The notes beneath the pieces are model-generated. The model made no database searches and had not been told where the DNA came from. It was given only the letters and a program-made list of their open reading frames with translations. The position numbers were made by a program, and so were the translations under genes. Below, in pieces: positions 7,639-16,829 of a DNA stretch of 16,829 nt. Location: assembly GCA_001313365.1 (NCBI GenBank), contig BBFS01000105.1, positions 1 through 16,829 on the forward strand. Direction: 5' to 3'. This stretch comes from Paenarthrobacter nitroguajacolicus JCM 14115. GTDB taxonomy: Bacteria > Actinomycetota > Actinomycetes > Actinomycetales > Micrococcaceae. The first letter of the stretch is position 1, and every line of letters starts with the position of its first letter.

Positions 7639-8860
7639 GTGAACAACACAAGCACCTCCCCCCGCACGTTTCAACAGCAGAGCGAGCCAGGCCACCGACA
7701 TCGTCATTGTCGGTGCTGGAATTGTGGGACTGGCCCACGCCGCTCACGCTGTCGCCAACGGCCTGACCGTCACTATCATCGAGCGCGACCATCATGCGGC
7801 CGGCGCTTCTGTACGCAACTTCGGCCACTGCTGCATCACGGCCCAATCCGGCGAACTGTATGAACTTGCGCAGACCTCGCGGAAGTACTGGCTCGAGTTT
7901 GCCGAGCGCGCCGGGTTCTGGGCGGCCGAGGCCGGCGCCATGGTTCTCGCCCGCACCGAAGCTGAGATGAACGTCCTCCGCGAACTCTCCGCCGTGCGGG
8001 AGCCGGGACAGGTAGAACTGCTCTCCCCTGCGGAGACGCGGGCACGCCTGGGCTCGACAGCTTCCGTGGCAGAAGAACCGCACGACGACGGCGGTACTTC
8101 GGGCGGCGAATGGCCCGGCCTGGTGGGCGGCGCCTTCCTCCGGGACGACCTCCGAGTAGATCCCCCCCGTACAACAGTCGCAAAGTTGGCCGAGTGGTTA
8201 AGCCAGCAACCCGGCGTCGAACTTCACTGGAACACGGCCGCGCTGGACTTCAACCAGAGTCCTGAGGGCGTGACTGTCCAGACGTCGCGCGGCGAGCTCC
8301 GCGCGAGGCAGGTCTTTGTCTGTGTTGGCCACGACGTCGACTACCTCTTCCCGGACCTTGCCGAGGAGCACCACATCCAGCGGTGCGCCTTGCAGATGTC
8401 GCTGGCGGCCAAGCCATCCGGCGTCGAGTTCGCGCCAGCGGTTCTCACTGCGACATCGATGCTCCGGTACCCGGCTTTCACGGACATGCCCGCTGCTGCA
8501 GCCCTGCACTCCGAAGTACTGGAGAAGCAGCCGGAACTGCTGGAGATCGGCGCCAACGTCATGTTCACCCAACGCCCCGACGGCACCATCATCCTGGGCG
8601 ACTCACACCACTACCACCGCACGGCCGATCCGTTCCTGGACGAATCCGTGACCGACACACTCAACTCTGAAATCACCGGCAGGATCGGCAAACCGCTGGA
8701 GATCATCCAGCGCTGGCAGGGCATCTACGCGTCCTCCGAGGTGGCGCCGATCCTGGTCCGCGAGGTCCAGCCCGGCCTCACGGTGGTGTCTGTGACCTCC
8801 GGCGTCGGCATGACGCTGTCCTTCGGCCTGGCGCACCGCAACGTTTCCCGCCTGTACTGA
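7639..8860 (+). CDS. FAD-dependent amine oxidoreductase of phosphonate catabolism (TIGR03364 type)
   Basis: Predicted flavoenzyme of about 407 residues in the DAO family, proposed to oxidise the amine of an aminophosphonate to the aldehyde that the HAD enzyme then cleaves. The start is GTG 7639 (VNNTSTSP). A C run of six at 7658-7663, expected five, shifts the frame; corrected it reads SQATDIVIVGAGIVGLAHA, the Rossmann FAD-binding GxGxxG motif, followed by VTIIERDH. Further marks are GASVRNFGHCCITAQSGEL, LRDDLRVDP and a C-terminal VTSGVGMTLSFGLAHR, typical of the last FAD contact in this family. The C run at 8162-8168 adds a residue. No clear ribosome-binding site is seen. It is the first gene of the + operon, 56 bases before phnD. 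Association with the HAD partner and phosphonate transporters is established for this family; the substrate is inferred. Confidence 0.87.
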
Positions 8861-8916
8861 TTCATCTTTGGTATCCGTTCTCCCCCTCTCAATCCCCCTT
8901 CGCATAAGGATCCCCC

Positions 8917-9839
8917 ATGAAAACCACGCTCCTCACCGGTTCCGCGCTTGCCCTCGCCACCGTTCTGGCGCTCACTGCCTGCGGCGGCTCGGCACAGTCC
9001 TCCCCCCGAAGCCACCAAGCCACCTGCCCCAACGGCGAGATCAAGTTCGGCATCGAACCCTACGAGGACCCCCCCGCCAAGTTGAAGCCGGCCTACGATG
9101 TCCTGGCGGCCGCCCTGTCCAAGAAGCTTGAATGCCCGGTCAGCGTCCAGGTGGTTGAAGACTATGCGGCCGAGGTCCTGGCCATGCGCAACGGCAAGCT
9201 GGACCTGGGCCAGTTCGGTCCCCCCCTGGCTACGTGTTCGCGGACGCCAAGGCCGGCGCCGAGCCGCTGGTTTCCTTCGGCACCGCCGAGAAGGAACTCA
9301 GCACCTACACCGCGGGGGGGATCTGGGTTCCCAAGGACAGCCCCCATCCAGGCCATTGGTGACCTGAAGGGCAAGTCCCTCGCCCTGGGCAGCGTCGGCT
9401 CAACCTCGGGCGACGTACTGCCCCCGTTTCGGCCTCCGTGAAGCCGGAATCGCCGATGCGACATCAAGATGGACTACACCGGCGGTCATCCTGAAGCACT
9501 GCTGGCGCTCACCAACGGCAAAGTGGACGCAGCCAGATCAACTCGCAGACGCTGGCCACTGCCATCGCCGCAGGCACATTCACTGCGGACAACTTCCGCC
9601 AGGTGTGGACGTCGAACCCCATCCCCAATGACCCCATCACCGTCCGCGGTGACGCCGATCCCGCGTTCAAGGCCGCCGTGAAGGACGCATTCCTGAGCCT
9701 TGATCCCGCGGATGTAGCCAAAGTGGGCGAGTTCCTGGACGTCACCCCTCCGGGCCCGTTGCTTGAGGTCACCAAGGATAACTACACGCCCTTGTTTGAG
9801 CTCGCCGAGACCATGGGCCTCACCGAGAAGGATCTGTAA
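8917..9839 (+). CDS. phnD: Phosphonate ABC transporter substrate-binding lipoprotein
   Basis: Extracellular binding protein that captures the phosphonate for PhnC/PhnE. ATG 8917 has AAGGA six bases upstream. The N-terminus is a lipoprotein signal with lipobox LTAC and lipidated Cys22. The mature part reads CPNGEIKFGIEPYEDP and then LVVE-type PhnD text: ALSKKLECPVSVQVVEDYAA, EVLAMRNGKLDLGQFGP. Several breaks lie between about 9002 and 9540: runs at 9002, 9220 and 9314, extra C bases near 9341 and 9421, and lost bases near 9229 and 9457. Repaired, the middle reads GYVFADAKAGAEPLVSFGTA, IQAIGDLKGKSLALGSVGST and IKMDYTGGHPEALLALTNGK, all PhnD-like. The end (FELAETMGLTEKDL) is intact, and TAATG joins it to phnC. 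The family is clear; ligand may differ from 2-aminoethylphosphonate. Confidence 0.85.
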
Positions 9840-10630
9840 TGCTCCTTTCTGTCCAGGGTTTGCGTAAGTCCTTCAACGGGCGAACCGTACTGGAGGGTGT
9901 CGACTTCTCAGTTGCAGCCGGTGAGCTGGTGGCCTTCCTGGGCGCCAACGGCTCCGGCAAGTCCACCACGCTGCGCTGCGTCATGGGCATCACTTCCCCC
10001 CCGGATTCCGGCAGCATCAGCATTTCCGGGAACGCGCTGGATTCCCTGCAGGGCCGTGAGTTGCAGCAGGCGCGCCAGCGGATGGCCATGATTTTCCAGA
10101 AGATCCACTTGGTCCCCCCGCCGTACCGCCTTGGATAACGTCTGCGCCGGCGCCCTGTCGCGGATCCCCACTGTCCGGTCACTCAGTCCATTGCTGTTCC
10201 CGGCCGACGTTCAGCAGGAAGCCCTCGACTGCCTGGACCGGGTCGGCCTGGCCGACCGTGCTTTCGACCGTGTGGGCCGTTTGTCCGGCGGACAGCAGCA
10301 GCGCGTCGCCGTAGCCGGGCACTGTGCCAGCGGGCCGACGTCGTACTCGCCGACGAGCCCGTGTCCGCCCTGGATCCGCACGCCGCCGAGCAGGTCATGG
10401 CGCTGCTGCGTGAACTCGCGCATTCCGAAGGGCTGGCCGTGGCCGCCGTGCTGCACCAACCCGATCTCGCACTGCGGTACGCGGACAGGTCCATCGGCCT
10501 GCTCCGGGGGGGCTCCATGACCTTCGACCTCCCCTCCACGGAGATCACGGCGGAGCACCTCGACACCTTGTACGCCCCGGACAGGATCGTTCCAGACACG
10601 ATCGTTTCAGACAGGACCCAGGCAGCATGA
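9839..10630 (+). CDS. phnC: Phosphonate ABC transporter ATP-binding protein
   Basis: Cytoplasmic ATPase of the importer, about 263 residues. Its ATG shares one base with the phnD stop (TAATG). The N-terminal half has Walker A GANGSGKST at residues 36-44 and the Q-loop AMIFQKIHLV. The C run of six at 10114-10119 breaks the frame. The next part reads LDNVCAGALSRIPTVRSL, which resembles the PhnC-specific region, and then the signature LSGGQQQRVAVA. One C is missing near 10317; repaired it gives ARALCQRADVVLADEPVSAL with Walker B. An H-loop follows in AAVLHQPDLALRYADR. The last seven-base G run (10506-10512) is in frame. The stop overlaps the phnE ATG by four bases. Translational coupling throughout phnD-phnC-phnE supports one operon. 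Confidence 0.86.
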
Positions 10631-11491
10631 CACCCCCCACACCTTGACCCCGGCAGTGGCGCGCCGGGACTCCCCCCCAAGCAAAACCCGAGTGGCACTG
10701 GTCCGCCCGAAGAAGCCGCTGCGGTGGATCACGACGGCGGCAGTGGCGGCCGCCGTCGTCGGACTTCACGCCGTGGCCATCGAGGGGGGGACAGACTTCA
10801 AACCCGAGCTATTGGTGGATGGCTGGAAGGGCATGGCTGCGTTCATCGGCGACGCTTCCCGCCGGACCTCAGCTGGGAAAAGACGCTCAAGCCCGGCCTC
10901 GAAGCCACCCTGGTGACCCTGTGGATCGGGCTGCTGGGGACCACGTTGTCGGTGCCGTTCGCCCTGCTGCTTGCGGCGCTGGCCGCCGAGAACACCAGCC
11001 CGCACCGGCTTGTGTACCAGGCTGCGCGCGCCATCCTGTCCTTCTTCCGCGCCGTGCCGGACATCGTATTCGCGCTGATCTTCGTCACCGCCGTCGGGCT
11101 TGGTCCGTTCGCGGGTGTGCTCGCGCTGATCTGCCACAACACGGGGGTCATGGGGGAAACTGTGGGCGGAGTCAATGGAGGAAATCGACGCCGGCCCCCC
11201 CAGGAAGCGCTCCGGACCGCAGGAGCCAACCGGATCCAGCAGGTAGCCAATGCAACGCTGCCCATGGTGGTTCCGCAGTTCGTGGGCCTGCTGCTCTACC
11301 GCTTCGACGTCAACGTGCGGTCCTCGCTGGTCCTTGGCCTGGTGGGCGCCGGCGGCATCGGCCTGCTGATCAACCAGTCCATCAAGTCGTTCCAGTTCGA
11401 CTCGATGCTCACGCACATTCTCATTGTGCTGGTGCTGATCATCGTGGTGGACCAGTTCTCCGCGTGGATCCGCAGGCGCCTGGCCGCCTAA
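10627..11491 (+). CDS. phnE: Phosphonate ABC transporter permease
   Basis: Membrane channel of the importer, about 284 residues. The start ATG 10627 overlaps the phnC stop (ATGA) but meets TGA after six codons because the C run at 10633-10638 is two bases too long. Corrected it begins MTPHTLTPAVARRDSP. A first helix follows (TTAAVAAAVVGLHAVAI). One T is missing near 10857 and one G is extra near 11153. Repaired, the coupling (EAA-type) loop is ESMEEIDAGPQEALRTAGA, which contacts PhnC. Other helices include TLVTLWIGLLGTTLSVPFAL, FFRAVPDIVFALIFVTAVGL and MLTHILIVLVLIIVVDQF. NVRSSLVLGLVGAGGIGLLI is the conserved PhnE stretch. Ends at 11491, just before the long palindrome. Confidence 0.86.
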
Positions 11492-11503
11492 CCCACCCGC
11501 CTG

Positions 11504-11574
11504 ACCCAACTGTGTCGCAGTTGAGCGCGTTTTGGCCCCCCCTCAAAACGCGCAGTGCTGCGACTTAGTTGGGT
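11504..11574. repeat. 71-bp imperfect palindrome after phnE, possible terminator
   Basis: The arms ACCCAACT-GTCGCAG-GCGCGTTTTG and their reverse complement flank a short C-rich loop centred near 11539. About 26 of 32 positions pair. It lies directly after the phosphonate operon and could stop transcription from it. No strong T tract follows, so it could instead be a dispersed palindromic repeat. The C run at 11536-11542 forms the loop. Confidence 0.7.
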
Positions 11575-11594
11575 GAGTGGGGGCAGAATGGGAG

Positions 11595-11635
11595 GTGGCC
11601 CTCTTTGGGGGGGGTCGCGTTTTCAAGAGGGCCAC
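11595..11635. repeat. Hairpin with perfect 11-bp arms
   Basis: GTGGCCCTCTT (11595-11605) pairs exactly with AAGAGGGCCAC (11625-11635) around a 19-base loop that includes an eight-base G run. It lies in the gap before the SolA-like gene, 16 bases before its start codon, so it would sit in the untranslated leader or act as a terminator for readthrough from phnE. Confidence 0.6.
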
Positions 11636-11651
11636 GGTGGATGGAGCAGGC

Positions 11652-12771
11652 ATGCAGGTTGACGTTGTAGTTGTTGGCGGAGGAGCCATGGGATCGGCTG
11701 CCGCGTGGCAACTCGCCCGGGCGGGTCGCTCGGTGGTTCTGTTGGAGCAGTTCGAGGCCGGACACCACATCGGCGCATCCCACGGCGCCACCCGCAACTT
11801 CAACACCGCCTACGCCGAAGCCGACTACCTGGACCTCCTCGCCGAATCGAAAATCCTCTGGGACGAGCTCGCGGCAGAGCACGGCGCACCACTCCTGGAC
11901 ATGGTAGGGCTTGTGAACCACGGAAATGTCCCCCCCACCTGCAACAGGTCCGGGAGGCACACGAGGCCCGGGGGGGCATCGAAAGCTACTTCATCTCCCC
12001 CCGACGAAGCCGCTAACCGATGGCTGGGAATGAACTTTGCCACCGATGTCCTCTTCGTGCCGGGCTCCGGCCGGATCCGCTCCGCTGATGCTTTGCTCGC
12101 GTTGCGGAAATCAGCTGAAGCCCACGGTGCCGTTTTCAAGTACTCGACGCCGGTCAAGGACATCCGTGTCACGGGCGGCGAATCAGCGGTGGTGGTAACG
12201 GAGGAAACGGAGTACACGGCCAGCCGCGTGGTGGTCACCGCCGGTGCTTGGACTCCGAAACTCATCGGCAAGCTCACGGATCTTCCGGCCTTGGTGGTAA
12301 CCCAGGAGCAGCCGGCCCACTTCACGCCCAGGGATAACACGCTGGTGTGGCCGAGCTTCAACCACAGCCCGGACCCCGATCCCAACAACGAAGCCTACGA
12401 GTACTGGTACAGCCCCGTCTACGGGATGCTCACCCCCCCGGCGAAGGCGTCAAGGCGGGCTGGCACGGAGTCGGCCCGGTCATGGATCCGGACGAGCGCA
12501 CGTTCGAGCCCATCCCCCCCACCAGATGGAAGCTTTGGTGCGGTACGCAGAAGAGTGGCTTCCCGGCGTCGACCCTTCCACCGCGGTTCCCATCAGCTGC
12601 ACCTACACCACCACGCCCAACGAGGACTTTGTCCTGGATCACTTCGGTCCGCTGGTGGTGGGCGCTGGTTTCTCGGGTCACGGTTTCAAGTTCACGCCCG
12701 CCATTGGCCGGGTGCTGAAGGACATCGTCGACGGCGGTGTGGCACCTGAGCGGTTCCACGCGGAACGCTGA
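11652..12771 (+). CDS. FAD-dependent oxidase, SolA/monomeric sarcosine oxidase type
   Basis: Predicted flavoprotein oxidase of about 370 residues that would oxidise a secondary or primary amine with oxygen, producing hydrogen peroxide. ATG 11652 is preceded by GGAGCAGG. The Rossmann motif is VDVVVVGGGAMGSAAAWQLA, then VVLLEQFEAGHHIGASHGAT and RNFNTAYAE. C and G runs at 11930, 11970 and 11997 displace a short segment and restore the frame by adding six bases in total. Runs at 12433 and 12514 and a lost C near 12522 shift the C-terminal part. Repaired, it reads VPISCTYTTTPNEDFVLDHF and VVGAGFSGHGFKFTPAIG. The cysteine in CTYT is the covalent flavin attachment site of the family. Sarcosine, N-methyltryptophan or an N-methylated aminophosphonate are possible substrates; sequence alone does not decide. 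Confidence 0.83.
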
Positions 12772-12785
12772 ATCCTCGCTTAAAA

Positions 12786-12820
12786 GCAACCGGCCCGCAG
12801 GCAATGCCTGCGGCGGTTGC
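12786..12820. terminator. Shared terminator hairpin
   Basis: GCAACC and CCGCAGG pair with CCTGCGG and GGTTGC around a short loop, between the stop of the SolA-like gene and the stop of the convergent isocitrate dehydrogenase gene. An A-run before it would give a U tract on the - strand, which suits termination of the dehydrogenase transcript. It may serve both directions. Confidence 0.7.
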
Positions 12821-12832
12821 GTTATGCCAGGA

Positions 12833-15413
<2,581 letters not shown>

Positions 15414-16422
15414 GTGACAAAAACCAAGACCCTGGCCACAAGCCTGCTGAGTCTGTCCGCTGCCGCAATCCTGGCGCTGGTTGGAACCACCAGCGCAAAT
15501 GCGGCTCCGGTAAACACCACAGACTCCAGCGGCGCTGCGGTCAGCAGCCATGTAGTGTCGGACGCCGGCGCTGCAGACTACTGGACGCCGGAACGCATGA
15601 AGAATGCCAAGTCCGGCGAAATCCTTGCCGCCAAAGCACTGGAACGCGGCAGGCTCCTCAACCTCGGCAAAGCCCCGATCACTGAAGCCCCCGGGCGCCC
15701 CCAGCAGCATCGCAGGCCAGCAGGCAGCACCCGATTCCAAGACCATCGACCGCAAAGTGAACCAGAGCGAGACGCCGGTCAAACACATCGGCAAGATCTT
15801 CTTCACCCTGGGCGGCTCCAACTACGTCTGCTCAGGCAACTCCGTCACCGCAACCAACAAGAGCACCGTGTCCACCGCCGGACACTGCCTCAACGAAGGC
15901 CCGGGCGCCTACGCCACCAACTTCGTCTTCGTTCCCGCCTACCTCAACGGTGCTGCACCCTACGGGAAGTGGACGGCAAAGGCGCTGTACGCCCCCACGC
16001 AGTGCTTCCAACGGCAACATGCAGTACGACACCGCGTTCGCCGTCATGAACACCCTCAACGGCCAGCGCCTCGCCGACGTCGTAGGTTCCTCCGGCGTCC
16101 AGTTCAACGCAGCCCGCGGCCTGAGCTACAAGCCTTCGGCTACCCGGCAGGCTCGCCCTTCAACGGTGAATCGCTCAAGAGCTGCTCCGGCAAGGCCACC
16201 AACGATCCCTACAACCCGCAGTTCAACAGCCAGGGAATCCCCCCCTGCAACATGACCGGTGGATCCTCGGGCGGCCCGTGGTTCATCGGCACCAGCTCCA
16301 CCGGCTACCAGAACTCCGTGAACAGCTACGGATACGGCAGCAACTCCACCACCATGTACGGCCCGTACTGGGGGGGCACCGTCATCCAGTCCACGTACAA
16401 CACTGCTGCAGCGGCTTCGTAG
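15414..16422 (+). CDS. Secreted trypsin-like / V8-type serine protease
   Basis: A secreted endopeptidase of about 335 residues with a pro-region. GTG 15414 gives VTKTKTLATSLLSLSAAAIL, a signal peptide likely cut after ANA (SANAAPVN). Pro-region text follows (YWTPERMKNAKSGEILAAKA). The frame breaks near 15690-15705. The catalytic domain reads GKIFFTLGGSNYVCSGNSVT, then STVSTAGHCLNE with the catalytic His. After a break near 16004 come NMQYDTAFAVMNTLNG (catalytic Asp) and, after a missing G near 16130, AFGYPAGSPFNG. The Ser motif is CNMTGGSSGGPW. Three cysteines fit a disulphide around the His loop and one near the Ser. Seven-base runs at 16239 and 16370 keep frame. Many surface Asn, Ser and Tyr residues suit export. 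The upstream open frame is not a gene. Confidence 0.83.
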
Positions 16423-16470
16423 CGCTTCTGATGTATCTGGCACGTCCCTGTTAAGTACGTGCTAAGTACG

Positions 16471-16506
16471 ACGGCGGCCGTCCCCTTCCGGGGGGGGCGG
16501 CGCCGT
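16471..16506. terminator. Shared terminator hairpin before purH
   Basis: ACGGC-GGCCG-CCCC pairs with GGGG-CGG-GCCGT around TTCC. It lies between the protease stop and the convergent purH stop and would stop both. The right arm's G run of eight (16490-16497) is probably longer than in reality. A TAAGTACG direct repeat lies just before it at about 16452-16470. Confidence 0.65.
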
Positions 16507-16554
16507 TGCGTTGTGGTGCTTTTGCCGTGCTGCTGGGCCTGCGGCCCAGTGCTT

Positions 16555-16829
16555 CTAGTGGAAGAAGTGGCGTGCTCCCGTGAAGTACATCGTGATGCCG
16601 GCGGCGTTGGCCGCGGCGATGACTTCCTCGTCGCGGACGGATCCGCCCGGCTGGACGACGGCGCGGACACCGGCGTCGATCAGGATCTGCAGCCCATCAG
16701 CGAACGGGAAGAACGCGTCCGAGGATGCAACGGCCCCGCGAGCGCGCTCAGGTGCGTCGCCACCGCTGGTGTTGGACGCACCGCCGGCACCTTCGACGTC
16801 GGACTCCACCGTCACGCCAGCGTGTTGGC
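16555..16829 (-). CDS. purH: Bifunctional AICAR transformylase / IMP cyclohydrolase PurH, C-terminal fragment
   Basis: Last two steps of purine biosynthesis. Only the final 90 or so codons are in the window; the gene runs off the right edge. The ending is unmistakable: [39 protein letters not shown] and [11 protein letters not shown], with a stop at 16555-16557. The segment before it, [20 protein letters not shown], is low in complexity and may be a lineage-specific loop. No frameshift is seen in this part. Confidence 0.92.
   Translation of the reverse strand, partial: QHAGVTVESDVEGAGGASNTSGGDAPERARGAVASSDAFFPFADGLQILIDAGVRAVVQPGGSVRDEEVIAAANAAGITMYFTGARHFFH

Overview
The window looks like chromosomal DNA of a high-GC actinobacterium of the Arthrobacter/Paenarthrobacter group. 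The basis is the GC-rich codon use, the monomeric NADP-isocitrate dehydrogenase, the mix of GTG and ATG starts, and above all the gene order HAD phosphonatase-like / GntR / FAD oxidoreductase / PhnD-PhnC-PhnE. That association is known for Arthrobacter aurescens TC1 and some other actinobacteria. The genus is inferred from recall, not from a search.

Sequence quality decides how the window must be read. About 49 G or C runs of six to eight occur, most exactly seven long, and many single-base losses are also present. Nearly every long gene is split across frames. Shortening a run of seven to four (an in-frame change) or to five, and restoring a lost base, reconstitutes full-length proteins of the expected families. 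I therefore annotate whole genes across these breaks and do not call them pseudogenes. The bookkeeping was done by eye.

Layout. (1) 1-3916: two MacB-type ABC export systems face each other. A permease tail plus ATPase run on + (1-900). An adaptor, ATPase and permease run on - (3916 down to 878). The + ATPase and - permease overlap at their 3' ends. (2) 3917-4362: an intergenic region with two copies of a 103-bp composite palindromic repeat. (3) 4363-5967: a Gfo/Idh/MocA dehydrogenase (+) and a DoxX-family membrane protein (-). (4) 6031-11491: the phosphonate region. A GntR/UTRA regulator and a phosphonatase-like HAD hydrolase run on -. A FAD amine oxidoreductase and the PhnD, PhnC and PhnE transporter run on +. 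The divergent control region (7475-7638) carries a perfect 16-bp palindrome, a related second site over the regulator start, and a GTTCAC direct-repeat array resembling an actinobacterial PHO box. (5) 11504-12820: a long palindrome, a second hairpin, a covalent-flavin SolA/monomeric sarcosine oxidase-type enzyme and a terminator. (6) 12833-15059: monomeric isocitrate dehydrogenase (-). (7) 15414-16422: a secreted trypsin/V8-type serine protease (+). (8) 16555-16829: the 3' end of purH (-).

How the parts work together: the likely biological unit is the phosphonate region. PhnDCE would import an (amino)phosphonate, the FAD enzyme would oxidise its amine to an aldehyde, and the HAD enzyme would split the C-P bond through a Schiff-base lysine to give phosphate. 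The GntR protein would sense the substrate and a PhoP-type regulator would sense phosphate status. No phnW transaminase is present. The SolA-like oxidase just downstream could act on related N-methylated substrates, but that is speculation.
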